The translations under genes and the position numbers were made by a program. 64,000 nucleotides of DNA from Saposhnikovia divaricata (lineage: Eukaryota; Streptophyta; Magnoliopsida; Apiales; Apiaceae), in assembly GCA_036435485.1 (NCBI GenBank), contig CM071596.1:10506001-10570000 (forward strand), written 5' to 3'. The notes under the pieces were generated by a model. The model searched no databases, was not told where the DNA came from, and saw only the letters and a program-made list of their open reading frames with translations. The stretch's first letter is position 1; each line of letters begins with the position of its first letter. Positions 34,851 to 47,600 of the stretch are shown piece by piece.

Positions 34851-37800
34851 TCATGCTGGGGCAAGAAAAGTGGTGAATTCATAACGGTTCACCGTGCCCC
34901 CAAGATAATGCTTAAGCCTCTGCCCATTCACCTTAAAAGACTGATCAGGTGACTTATCAAAAATTTCCACTGCACCATGCGAAAACACTGTTTTAACTGT
35001 GAACGGACCTGACCACCTTGACTTGAGCTTTCCAGGAAAAAGTCTTAGCCGAGAGTTGAAAAGCATAACCATTTGACCCGGTACAAATGTCTTATGTACC
35101 AACCTTCTATCATGCCATCTCTTGACCTTTTCCTTGTACAGCTTGTTATTCTCATAAACCTGTAGACGAAGCTCATCAAGCTCATTCAGTTGAAGCATCC
35201 TTTTTTCACCAGCAACTTTCATGTCGAAGTTCAATTTCTTCAAAGCCCAGTATGCCTTTTGCTCAAGCTCGGCAGGTAAATGTCAAGCCTTACCATAAAC
35301 CAACTGATAAGGAGACATACCCAGGGGTGTTTTATATTCGATTCTGTATGCCCAAACAGCTTCGTCTAGCTTCAAGGACCAATCTTTCCTTGAAGGATTC
35401 ACCACCTTTTCCAAAATACGCTTGATTTCCCTGTTGGAGACTTCTGCCTGACCATTAGTTTGAGGATGATACCATGTTGCAACCCGATGTGTCACACGAT
35501 ACTTTGCCATTAATGCAGTTAATTTCTGATTGCAAAAATGTGTCCCCTCATCAATGATTATTGCTCGTGGAGTTCCGAAACGGGTAAATATGTTCTTGTG
35601 CAGAAAGTTTATAACCACTTTAGCATCGTTTGTAGGCAGAGCTTTGACTTCTACCCATTTGGACATATAGTCTACCGCTAGCAGGATGTACTGGTTGTTG
35701 CACGATGAGACAAATGGTCCCATGAAATCTATCCCCCAGACATCGAAAATCTCAACTTCAAGAAGCATGTTGAGAGGCATCTCATTCCTCTTGGAGATAT
35801 TTCCAACCCGTTGACAGCGGTCACATCCCAATACAAATTGATGAGAATCTTTAAACAAGGTTGGCCAGAAGAATCCTGCCTGAAGTACTCGAGCCGCGGT
35901 CTTCTCTCCACCATAATGACCACCGTATGTGGTAGAGTGGCAATCTCGTAAAATGTCCTCCGTTTCATTGTATGGAATGCATCTCCTGATAATCTGATCT
36001 GCTCCCTGCCTGAACAAAAATGGTTCATCCCATCGATACCACTTCACATCATGCAAAAACTTCTTCTTTTTGGGCATAAGAGAATTCTGACGGAATGACG
36101 TTGCTCACCAGATAATTCAAAATATCTGCAAACCATGGCACTTCTCCGTGCACTACGAACAACTGCTCATCTGGGAATGATTCATTAATTAGCGTCTTAT
36201 CCTTACCATGCTCCTCCAACCGCGATAGATGATCGGTTACCTGATTTTCTGTCCCCTTCCTATCTTTTATTTCAAGCTCAAATTCTTGCAGCAGAAGAAC
36301 CCAACGAATCAATCGTGATTTAGACTCCTTTTTTGAAAATAGATACCTAATGGCTGCATGATCAGTGTAGACTGTCACCTTCGTCCCAAGCAAATAGGAC
36401 CTGAATTTCTCAAAACCATAGACAACTGCCAAAAGCTCTTTCTCCGTAGTGGTGTAATTTAGCTGTGCATCGTTAAGGGTTTTACTAGCACAGTAAACCA
36501 CATGAAAAACATTTTTTTTCGCTGACCAAGCACAGCTCCCACGGCAAAATCGTTAGCGTCGCACATTAGCTCGAATGGCTCTTCCCAATTAGGTGCTGTA
36601 ATAATCGGGGCTGATGTCAACTTCTTTTTCAATAGCTCGAAAGCAGCCAAGCAATCATCATCGAACTTGAAAGGTTTGTCTTTCTCCAGCAAATTGCACA
36701 ATGGATTAGAAATTTTGGAGAAGTCTTGTATGAATCGTCGATAGAAACCTGCATGTCCAAGAAAGCTACGGATTCCTTTAACTGAGATTGGAGGGGGCAG
36801 TCGTTCAATAGTCTCTACTTTTGCCTTATCCACCTCGAGCCCTTTACTAGATACCTTGTGCCCAAGAATGATTCCTTCTTGCACCATGAAATGACATTTC
36901 TCCCAATTGAGCACCAGATTAGTCTCAACACATCTTTTCAGCACTAGGCTCAGGTTGTGCAAGCACTCATCGTACGAAGTTCCAAAAACTGAAAAGTCAT
37001 CCATGAAAACCTCCACATTTATTCCAATCATGTCAGAGAATATGGCCATCATGCATCTCTGAAAGGTCGCAAGAGCACCACAGAGCCCGAAAGAAACTCG
37101 ACGAAAAGCAAAAGTGCCAAAAGGACAAGTGAATGTGGTCTTCTCCTGATCTTCTGGGGCGATACAAATCTGATTATAGCCAGAATAACCATCGAGAATG
37201 CAGTAATATTCATGGCCAGCCAACCTATCCAGCATTTGATCGATGAATGGAAGAGAAAAATGATCTTTTCTGGTGGCCTTGTTCAACTTTCGATAGTCCA
37301 TGCATATTCTCCATCCTGTGACTGTCCGAGTAGGAATGAGCTCATTCTTCTCATTGGTTACAACTGTCATGCCTCTTTTCTTGGGCACACACTGAACTGG
37401 ACTCACCCAAGAACTGTCTGAAATGGGGTAGATGATACCAGCATCCAACCACTTAAGAATCTCTTTCTTCACCACCTCCTTCATAATAGGATTGAGTCTT
37501 CGCTGATGCTCAACGGTAGGTTTACTTCCTTCCTCTAGCAGAATTTTGTGCATGCAATACGAAGGGCTGATTCCCTTGATATCTGCTATGGTCCATCCAA
37601 TAGCTGATTTGAATTCTCTCAGAATTCGCAGAAGCTTATCTTCCTCACTCCCTGATAGATTAGAAGCAATAATAACAGGTAATGTAGATGCATCACCTAG
37701 AAACGCATACCGCAAGTGGTCCGGCAATGGTTTGAGTTCAAGTATAGGAGCTTCTTCAATAGATGGCTTTAGACGCTCCTGGGAATTTTTTAGTTTTGCT

Positions 37801-40271
37801 AATCCAAGAGACTCAAATGGCATATCAAATCTTCTCTTCCAAGGAGCTGAATTTAATTGCTGAAGTTGTTCTGCTCCTTCTTCATCTTCCACCTCAGAAT
37901 CCCCTATCAAGGCTTTCTCCAAGGGGTCTGTTAATAACATCTGCTCAAGCTCCGTTCTAATTGTAGAATCTACCAAGTCAACTTTGAAACACTCCTCTTC
38001 AGATGGAAGCTTCATTGCTTTGAACACATTAAAAGTGATGTTTTGGTCTTGCACCCTCATTGTGAGTTCACCTTTCTGGACATCAATCAACGTCCGACCT
38101 GTAGCTAAGAATGGTCTCCCCAAGATAATGGGAATCTTCTTATCCTCCTCGAAATCTAGAATAACAAAGTCATCTGGGAAGATGAGCTTATCCACTTTTA
38201 CCAAGACATCTTCCACTATTCCTCTTGGATACGTAACTGACCGGTCTGCTAGCTGTAAGGAGATATTTGTGGGTTTTGGATCAGGTAGACCAAGTTGCAT
38301 GAAAACCGACAATGGCATCAGATTGATGCTAGCTCCCAAGTCACACAAGCATTTTTCAAAAGACAGATTACCAATAGTAGATGGTATGGTGAAGCTCTCA
38401 GGATCTTTGAGCTTCGGAGGCAGTTTCTGTTGGAGGATGGCGCTGCATTCTTCTGTTAAGGCAACAGTTTCTAATTCCTCAAGTTTAAGCTTCCTTGATA
38501 GAATACCCTTCATAAAATTAGCATAACTCGGCATCTGCTCCAATGCTTCTGCAAAAGGTATATTAATATGTAGCTTCTTGAATACCTCTAAGAATTTAGC
38601 AAACTGCTTATCCAATTTCTGCTTCTGGAGTCTCTGCGGATATGGTGGCGGTGGGTAGATTTCTGTGTTTGCACTTTTATGCTCCTGGGATGCTTTCTCA
38701 GATGGCCTGTTGACCTTCTCCGGTTCGGTGATGCTGATGTCCGGCTTCACGGTCTTCGTTTGCTCCTCAGTCGCGGAGTGGTTGCCTTGTGCCTCTACCT
38801 CTTCAACTTCTTGGTCCTTTGTGATTTTTCCAGATCTTAAGGTGATAGCTTTGACTTGCTCTTTGCCGTCCCTTTTTCCAGGGTTTGTTTCTGTGTCGCT
38901 AGGTAGAACTCCTTGCGGCCTGTTGAGTAAGGCGTTTGCTATTCGGCCAATTTGGTTTTCCATAGTTTTAAGAGATACAGTCTGGCTCTTACACATCAAT
39001 CTTAGTTCTTCCAATTCTGATTTCTCAGCAGACTGTTGGCCTGGACCTGCAAAATATTGCTGATTAAATCCCGGAGGTTGAGATTGTTTCGGGGCTTACT
39101 GATTCTGAAGTTGATGCCCCTGCTGTTGATATAGTCCTGAGGGATTGTATGGTTTGGCCCCATATTGCTGATTTTGGGTTTGATGGTATGGTTGTTGTTG
39201 ATATGGGTGTGGTTGATATGGTGGTTGGGCTTGATATGGTTGCGGTGGTGGTTGAAATCCATTGTTATTGTTGCTCCAGCTGAAGTTAGGAAGGTTTCTG
39301 TTGTTGGATTGGTAAGTGTTTGGGACCGGATGTTGTTGCTTTTGAAAATTGCTCACAAAGTGCACTGATTCATTGGAAATTGCACATTGATTCGTTTCAT
39401 GTTTACCGGCACATAGCTCACAAACACTTGCTACTTGTTGTACCCCATAGTTTGTCAAAGAATCCACCTTCATGTTTAGCGCTTCAAGCTGAGCTGATAG
39501 GGATGTGACTGCATCAACCTCGAGGATTCCTGCCACCTTGTGTTGAGGCATCCTTTGTGTCGGATTCTGATACTCATTAGCCGCCATCATTTCAATTAGC
39601 TCGTAGGCAGCTTCATAACTTTTAGCCCATAATGCTCCTCCTGAAGCTGCATCCACAATAGGTCTTGATTGCCATCCCAATCCATTATAGAAACAATTTA
39701 TGACCATCCAGTTGGGCATGCCATGATGAGGGCATTTTCTTAGCATCTCCTTGTAGCGTTCCCAAGCTTCACATAAAGATTCCCCCGCCTGTTGTGTGAA
39801 CTGAGCAATAGCATTCCTTATGGCAGCTGTTTTTGCAATGGGATAGAATTTAGTGAGGAATTTTTGAGCGAGTTCCTCCCATGTTGTTATCGAGCCAGCT
39901 GGGAGAGAGTGCAACCATCCCTTAGCTTTGTCCCGTAGAGAAAATGGAAAGAGCCTCAACCTTACAGCATCATCTGACACGTTGTTGAATTTGAATGTGT
40001 TACAAATCTCTATGAAGTTTCGGATATGCATATTTGGATCTTCCGTTGCCGTTCCCCCGAACTGGACAGAGTTTTGTACCATCTGGATTGTGCCAGGTTT
40101 GATTTCAAATGTGTTGGCTGCAATGGCTGGCCTGACTATGCTTGACTGGATGTCATTGATTTTTGGTTGAGAATAGTCCATCAACGTCTTGGGCACATCT
40201 TCCGCCATGTCTAACTCTTCTTCCAGCTTTATTACGGTTCTTGATTTAAGGGCTTGGGCACGTATTAGCAT
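34851..40271 (-). pseudogene. Gag-pol of the Athila element, broken
   Basis: From the ATG at 40271 the gag shows FKFNNVSDDAVRLRLFPF, AKGWLHSLPAGSITTWE and a zinc-knuckle-like CELCAGKHETNQC. Pol follows in the same frame after TAA at 39096-39098: protease DLGASINLMP, reverse transcriptase with FMDDFSVF, RNase H, integrase with a His/Cys zinc part, WGIDFMGPF and NGQAE, and a C-terminal tail to 34851. Lesions are TAA between gag and pol, a frameshift in an A run near 36510, another near 36062 and TGA at 35283-35285 where the motif GKACHLP is expected. Residues at the RT core are also altered (RRVSFGLCGALATFQ). The gag-pol stop may be a natural read-through point or a simple mutation. Confidence 0.9.
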
Positions 40272-40399
40272 AAACAACACAAGATCCTCATACTGGCAGA
40301 GCGAGAAAACACGACGTTTAGAAAAAAAAAATAAACAAAAAATTCAAGTCAGTTAAGTTTAACCTCCGTTGATGTAAACACAATTTCTGAAAATGACAC

Positions 40400-40428
40400 C
40401 GAAGTCCCCGGCAGCGGTGCCAAAAACT
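40400..40428 (-). other. Primer-binding site of the Athila element
   Basis: On the minus strand TGGCACCGCTGCCGGGGAC lies three to six bases inside the 5' LTR end. This is one or two bases off the TGGCGCCGTTGCCGGGGA site, usually taken as Asp-tRNA complementary, of Athila and related elements. Confidence 0.75.
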
Positions 40429-41244
40429 TGTTGGTTCGAAAACTAACTGCGCAAGTGTACGCGGTCACGAGTAATATAATAAATTCGTTCCCACAGAGAC
40501 TTGGTGTTTGTTCAGAAATAATATTTAAGCAACGACGTATGATTAAACAACAAACTGCTTGAATAAATATCAAAAGGGGGTATTTTTGTATTTTTCTAAT
40601 TGATTAATTAAATTAGTAATATTAAATAATTCGAACTAATTAATTTAATTCAATGAAAATTTATATGTGAGAAAAACATGGGATTCTAATTTCATTATTT
40701 ATTTCATTTAGAATTGATGCCTTAATTTCAAAGTAATTTTGATAATTTACGGAAGCTAGTCGGGAACACGAAAATAACATAAGCGCCTTTCAGTCTTAAC
40801 TTATATCAAACCACACAAACATCTACTTAAAAAGATAGAAGTCGCGAGGACACCTTTTATGTTTAGACCCTATATGTCTATAAGATTTGAAAACATAATT
40901 GGTTTACGAATAAATTCCTTTATTATGACTACATAGGGTGATGTGAAAAAATCCTATCACTTATCGTAAATGTACATGACAATTACGAACCTATGCTAAC
41001 ATGGCAAATTCTAAATTCCTAAATCCACTTTCGCATTCATTAGGAATTAATAATTTAGACGTTAGCTACGCATCTAATAAATTAAGCGCAACCACATTAG
41101 GCAATCTGAATTTTTATTATAATACAAATTATTAAGGCATCGAATTACTAAATTACGTAAATAAATCCATTAGAATCCCATGACGGCGATTAGTTCATAA
41201 TCGAACGAATCGTCATCATAGGATTAAATGAAAACATGATGATG

Positions 41245-41307
<63 letters not shown>

Positions 41308-42633
41308 GTAATAATAATAATAATAATAACTAAATTAAAAATTGCGATAAATTAAATATGAAAATTACGAGAGATAGAAAGTAGAACCGAAATAGCTTCC
41401 AATGAATGAAAAGAGCACTCCGAATAATCCCCGTAATTTCTTCAACCGAAATAACAATTATACTAAATTTGCAAAAATTAAAGTGTGTAAAAACAAAACT
41501 TAAAATTACAAAGAAGCTAGAGAGAATACAAGAGAGAAATGTTTTTCTCCAAATTGTTGTGTGATTTACAAGCTTGAGAACTAGGCTATTTATAGCAAAA
41601 AATTAGCACACCACACTAATAAAATATAAATGAAAAGAATTAAAAAGAAATAAAAAAAATAAACACAACACACAACATAAAAGAAACAGCCGAAAGTTTT
41701 CCCAACAACTGCACTAACTGCACTGGCCGACAACTTCATTTCTAATTTTTCATTCCTTTTCGTTGACAGCTTAGCTTCCTTTTTTTTTTTCATGATTCAT
41801 GACCACCTGCTAACAATTACTATAATACAACCTGGCTATTTCGTTTTATTATAAATAGCTCCTAAAAATTCTTTTTAATCCGCACAGCTTATAATCTTTA
41901 TTAATAAATAATTAATTTAATTCAGAAATTATAAAAATAAATATCTAATATTATTAGATATTTATAAATATAATTTTCTAATTAAATAAAATATTTATTA
42001 ATATAAATAAATCCTTAAGTCCTAAGCTGCGGTCAATTGAGGGTCTGGAACCGGACTTCTTTTGCTCAACAAAAAATATATTAATTCCAACCGTGGTTCC
42101 AGTTTTAAGAATATATCACTTTCCATCTTTTTGTGATAATTCTATTTCCTCATTGCTCGTCCAGGTGTAAGTTACGGTCTATTGAGGATCTAAAACCGGA
42201 CTCCTTTTGCTTAACAAAAAATATATCAGTTCCAACCGGGAGTTTCTCTTTAAGAATATATCGCTTCCCATCTTTTTGTGATAATTCTATTTTCTTATTG
42301 CTCGTCCAGGTGCAAATTACGGCCTGCTGAGGATCTGAAACTGGATTCCTTTTGCTTAACAGAAAATATATCAATTCCAACCGGGATTTCTGCTTTAAGA
42401 ATATATCACTCAGAATTTCTTTATGATAATTCTTTTGGCAACTCTTAATTCCGAATTGGTGCAAAATTTCACCGTTTTTAGCCTTTTATCGCCATGATAC
42501 CTAAAGTTACGAGTTCTGCACAACAAATGCTGAAACATAAGAAAAATGAATTAAAAGACACAACATACTTAAGGATAAACCATCAATCTAGGCCATTTAG
42601 CGCATAATAAGTGGATATAAAATCCACTTATCA
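40429..42633 (-). repeat. 5' LTR of the Athila element (2,205 bp)
   Basis: Same ends as the other LTR, TGTTGG...TTATCA on the plus strand. It contains an additional block of about 509 bases at about 40840-41350, including a long (AAT)n run at 41238-41328, and the three tandem 148-base repeats at about 42018-42450. Confidence 0.9.
41238..41328. repeat. (AAT)n microsatellite
   Basis: About thirty AAT units, with a GATGAT start and one interruption, inside the LTR block that the other LTR lacks. Confidence 0.95.
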
Positions 42634-43030
42634 GATGCTCCGAAGATGAGCGCCCGTGATCCACTCTTTGACCCATAAATGGGCTTTCGAGTGAGGGGGA
42701 GTGATAGAATATAATTTAAGATCCATATAAGGCCTCCCTCTAACACCTTAAGGTTTTGTGTGAAACGGTTTCTAACAACTTATCCATTCATAAAAAAGAT
42801 TCGGGGAGTACATTTGTAAACCAGATGCAAGCGCATCATAGAGTGACAAGAGGAAAGAGTCGGTTGTACGTTAGGTGGCCTGAAAACGATCCAAATCTTA
42901 ACAGAGCGAAGGCAAGGTAACAAGAAGGTCACAAAGTTCTCAGGGTTTGAATCATTTTTTATACATGCTGATGCATTGGCTTCAGAGCTTCAGAAGAAGC
43001 TTGCATGTAGTACCTCCATGGCAGAACTAC

Positions 43031-43703
43031 CAGGTACGCCACCTAATAGTGGGTTTGGTTTCTGTCAAGATATTTAGACTTCAATTTCAATGTAGTATTC
43101 AGTAAATAATTACAGCAAGATTTTTGTTTGAAATCTATGTTCCCATTTTCTTTTCTTCTTTTCTCTTCCTGATCATCATAGAAATTGGCAGGTTGTGCAA
43201 TATCCTGATACATTTCTTGTGTAATAGCCTGATATGTTTCAAATGATGATCTTTATTGTTGGTTGATTTCATGTAGATTTTCTCCTTGGATGTTCGTCAT
43301 GATTTATTTATTGATCAATAAATATTTTCGTTTTTGTTCAAGTCTTCAAGATAAAAATATTCATAGAAAGGATCTAATTGCTCAGGTATACCCTGTATAC
43401 GAAGTATTATTTTGAAGAACTTAATATTTTTTTATTTGTTTTGTGAAAGATAAATTTGTTTGCAATGCCTTTGGGTACTTAAAGCTCTCTATATATTCTG
43501 TTGAGAATGATACATCCTCATCTGAATCAAAGGCCAATGCTTTAATGAGGTTAGTTCGATAGAATCCTGTACAGGGATAATTCTGATTTAGAATTGAGAA
43601 TAAATCATAGGCCAAGGCTTTAATGAGGTTTGTTTAAAAGAGGAAAGTCGGCATGTGGATGTGGTTATCTTCTACTGTTTATTCTTTCATTATCAGTTGG
43701 ATG

Positions 43704-43749
<46 letters not shown>

Positions 43750-44073
43750 TGGAGTGATACATAAGAAAACCCAAGGCATGAGTTGTCAACATGTAGGGTC
43801 TTTAGGAGTGGCTTCCATCTATTGATTTTGGTTTATTCTTAATGGTTCGATTTTGGTAAGGTTAAATGTATCGGGTGAAAGGAGCTTGAGCTGTCAATGT
43901 CTAGGTTGTTTATGAGTGCTCCCCCCACCCCCAGCCAGTTGGATTTGCTACAGTTGAAAGCATGTGGTTAATAAACCATGAGTTCCATGTCTAGGGTGTT
44001 TAGGTGGCACCATTTGTTGTGCCAACACTTTATTGTAGCTATTCATGACTGTGCCTATGAAGTGTTTGATTTA
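43031..44073 (+). other. eIF2D intron, first part
   Basis: It begins at a GTACGCC donor after the second coding piece. It has an (AT)n run at 43706-43745 and phrases such as ATGAGTTCCATGTCTAGGGTGTTTAGG that recur loosely between 43780 and 44010, suggesting old local duplication. No coding signal is seen. Confidence 0.6.
43706..43745. repeat. (AT)n microsatellite
   Basis: About twenty AT units in the first part of the eIF2D intron. Confidence 0.95.
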
Positions 44074-44238
44074 GGGGGTGTTTTGTTCATGGTTAATGAG
44101 CCCGGTTAATGGGAATCGGAACCTCAATCCCGTGCAATAGTGTTTGGATTAATCATTTGGTTGTGTGGAATGGGAACCTCATTCCTTTTAGGTGGTTAAA
44201 TCATACGCTTCCCATCCCTTGGTTTTCCTTATCCTTCC

Positions 44239-44591
44239 TGTTGGGCCAAGAATATTAGCTAGATTAATATATGTAATTATAGTTGGCACTTAAGCCCAGT
44301 TTGTCATAGTTTGTAGTTAGGCCCAGATTGTATTTAACCACCTTAGTGGGCCTTGAAGCCCAAAGTTTGTGAAATAGGTTATGAAGACTTCCTCTCCAAG
44401 TAAAGGTGGTTAGGGGGACCCACAAGGGATCCCCTATAAATACTTTTGTACCACCTTACTTAGAGGGGGATGCAAATTGTGGTAAAGAGAGAACCTCTCA
44501 AAGGTCTATGGAATAAGAAAATACTTTAATCATCATTAATATTCTAGCTTATCCTTAATTAAATAGCTTGGACGTATTTCATAGCCCATCA
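44239..44591 (+). repeat. 5' LTR of the Tat element (353 bp)
   Basis: TGTTGGGCC to GCCCATCA. It contains CCCTATAAATACTTTTGTACC near 44438, a clear TATA box followed by the likely transcript start. Confidence 0.9.
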
Positions 44592-44635
44592 ATTGGCGCT
44601 GGAAGCAGCTCTTTTATCAACGATTGCGTTGTAAA

Positions 44636-47600
44636 ATGGATGATTATGATGGTGAACCTGTCGTCCAATGCCTCACAGAGGAAGAAATAAAAACAATCCC
44701 CCGTGCAGACGACGGCACCTTAAGACAACCATTACAACCAAGACGGTTATTCTCCGGTCAAGGAAATGATGAAATGGCGGAGGATTTTCAGGAATCTCCC
44801 ACCGCAGAGCAAAGTAGAAAGAGAGCTCGAGCTGATACCCGTACAAGGGTTCCAACAGCTTCAGGCAAATAGGTGTTGACGAGCGACACTCGCCTTCACC
44901 TTGAGAAAATTAGGAGACAAAACCCCCATGAGAGAGTTCAGGAAAATGATGAAGATTTAAGTGAGTCCGATGGTGAGTTAGAGGCCCTCGAGGCCCAGAG
45001 GCAAAGGTTACAGCTAGAGTTGGAAAAACAACGAGAAATACGACGCCTCTAGCTCGAATTACAACAAACATCCCTACCAGCTCGTTCCGTTCAATACCGA
45101 TCTCCTGGGTACAACAGCGAGGGGTATGATGATGATGCGAGCTACGAGGACGAGACGGAGTCCAACAGATCGTACCAAGCCCCCCACATGAGGAGGCAGA
45201 CGAGGTCCCAGGGGACGGCTCCAAGGCAAGGCGAATCAAGCGACTCCTATAGATCGGAGGAGATATCCCAATTACAAAACGATGTAGCGATGTGGAAAAA
45301 GTTCATTCGAAGCCAGACTGGCTCCGAAGTCCCGACTGAAAGTCCCCTTACAGTGCGAATCGAAAAGGCACGAATCAACAGAAGTTTAAAAACCCCATCA
45401 CTTGATCAGTTCGACGGATCCACAGATCCCAGCGAGTTTTTGAACACCTATGATGGGAGAATGAAGTTTTGCGGACATTCAGAAACTTCCCGATGTCAAT
45501 TTTTCTCCACTTGTCTCCGAGGAACTGCCCTGCGTTGGTATAACAATTTACCCCTGAGGACTATAGACTCGTGGGATTTGTTGAAAACTAAGTTTAAAGG
45601 TAGATTCTCCAGCAACTACAAGGGTGGAAAGATCACAGCTTCACTCATGAATGTTAGACAACGCTCCAACGAGTCGTTACGACAATTCTTGATCCGCTTC
45701 CGAGCTGAGGTCGCGGAAATCCCTAACCTCGTGGAAGAGCTCGCCATCAATTACCTCGCTGCAGGAATTGATAAACACAGACACGGTCCACTATTAGAAG
45801 AATACTTCGAAAAAAGTCCACGATCTTTACAAACTGCTTTCGAGATCGTGGAACATAGAATGACGCTACAAGAGGCCGTAGGAAGCATCCAATCACCCAG
45901 AAAATATTCACAGAGATGGGAAAGGAGTTCAAACTCCGAATTTAAGTCCCCGAAGTCAAATTACAGAAAAGAAAGCGACTCACATTCGAGATTTCGGGAT
46001 AGGAAAAGTCCCAGATCCGAGAGAACATCTCATCCCGACAGACCGTGGAAGTCTCGATAAAGGACAGTAAAAGAATTCACAAAACTGACAGTGGACAAAT
46101 CCACCATACTCGCCATTCTATAAACATAGCCGGACTATCAACCTCCGAGGCCGATGAGGGCAGGAAGACCTCCGAGCTCAAAGTATTGTGAATATCATGA
46201 AGATCACGGTCATACCACAGAGGCTTGTTTCCAGTTAAACAATCTCATCGAGGACAAGATAAAACAAGGACAAATTGTCCATTACATTGAAAACGATACA
46301 AACTCCCAACAAACTCGCCAGCACGAACCCGATCGAGTAATAGACGTCATAATCGGAGGCCATGCCGCCGGGGGAACCTCCAACAATGCGAAAAAATTAT
46401 ATGCCCGTGAGGTATTCAGTGTTTACCCAGAACCTCAAAAGCGTCAAAGACCTAATCCTACTCCAACTATCTCCTTCTCATATGACGATTACCCTCCTGG
46501 GATAATCGAGCCTCATCAGGACGCCCTGGTGATCACGGCAAAGGTGGGAACTAACACTGTTAAAAAGATCCTTGTAGACAACGGTAGTTCCATGGATATT
46601 CTATATCACAGTGCTTTCTCCAGAATGAATATAGGTGACAGAAAACTGGAAAACGTAAACATCCCCCTATACGGGTTTACAGGAAACGAGGTCAAGGTCG
46701 TGGGAACGATCGACCTCCCAGTTCTCTTTGGCACAGTCCCATGCCAGACCTGGCAAACAGTAAAATTCCACGTTATCAACGCCGTTTCCAGTTTTAACGC
46801 CATCTTGGGAAGAACGACTTTAACAGCTTTGAAGACCATCACGTCTATCCCACACTTAAAAATGAAATTCCCTACTAACTTCGGGGTAGGAGAGGTCATA
46901 GGCAATCAAACCGCAGCACGACAGTGCTACTTAACAATGGTAATTCCTAAGAATAAGCAAGTCGAAGATAACTTCATCAATCAAATCATGGATATGGATC
47001 CCCGAGATCTCATCCAAGTCCCGAGCGAATCGAACTGCATGCCAATGGAAGAGACGGAGGAGATCGAGGTAATTGTTGGCGACCCGACTAAGGTCACAAA
47101 GATTGGAAAGAATCTTGACCCCGACCTCCGCCAAAAAATCATTCAGTTGATTAGAGAATACAGGGACATTTTCGCCTGGGACCCGAAGGACATGCCGAGA
47201 ATACCTAAGGTCATCGCACGACATTCCTTACACATTGACCCAAAGGTCAGGCCAGTGTGCCAAAAGAAACGAGTCTTCTCCGAGGAGAAACGCAAGGCTA
47301 TTGATGATGAGAACGATCGACTCCTCGAGGTTGGATTCATTGAGCCCATCCAATTCCCAAAATGGGTCGCCAATGCCTTCTTGGTGAAGAAAAATAATGG
47401 CAAATGGCGCATGTGCGTAGACTACTCCGACCTCAATAGGGCATGTCCCAAGGATCATTATCCACTCCCAAACTTAGACCAGCTCATCGATGCTACATCG
47501 GGCCACGAGCTCTTATCTTTTATGGACGCCTTCTCAGGATATAATCAAATCAAAATGGACATCAATGACTGGGAAAAAACGGCCTTCATCACCCATTGAG

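Larger units (their letters stand above)
31727..42633 (-). mobile_element. Complete Athila-type Ty3/gypsy retrotransposon
   Basis: Two LTRs (31727-33422 and 40429-42633), a primer-binding site beside the right LTR, one gag-pol unit on the minus strand and perfect five-base target duplications GATGC (31722-31726 and 42634-42638) define it. Gag sequence, DLGAS protease and the GCCGGGGACTTCGG-type primer site fit the Athila branch. The LTRs look nearly identical apart from one large indel, so insertion was fairly recent, yet gag-pol is broken. Confidence 0.9.
31554..42777 (+). mobile_element. TRIM (miniature LTR element), interrupted by the Athila element
   Basis: Terminal repeats of about 76 bases open TGATAGAATATAAT and lie at 31554-31630 and 42702-42777. 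The first is followed by TGGTATCGGAGC, a primer-binding site of initiator-Met tRNA type, and the second is preceded by the purine run GAGTGAGGGGGAG. The element is flanked by ACTTA at 31549-31553 and 42778-42782. Without the nested gypsy element it is about 320 bases and codes for nothing. It sits inside a coding exon of eIF2D. Confidence 0.85.

Noticed and set aside
36459..39063. Plus-strand open frames within the Athila gag-pol
   Set aside because: They are mirror frames of a well-recognised minus-strand gag-pol.
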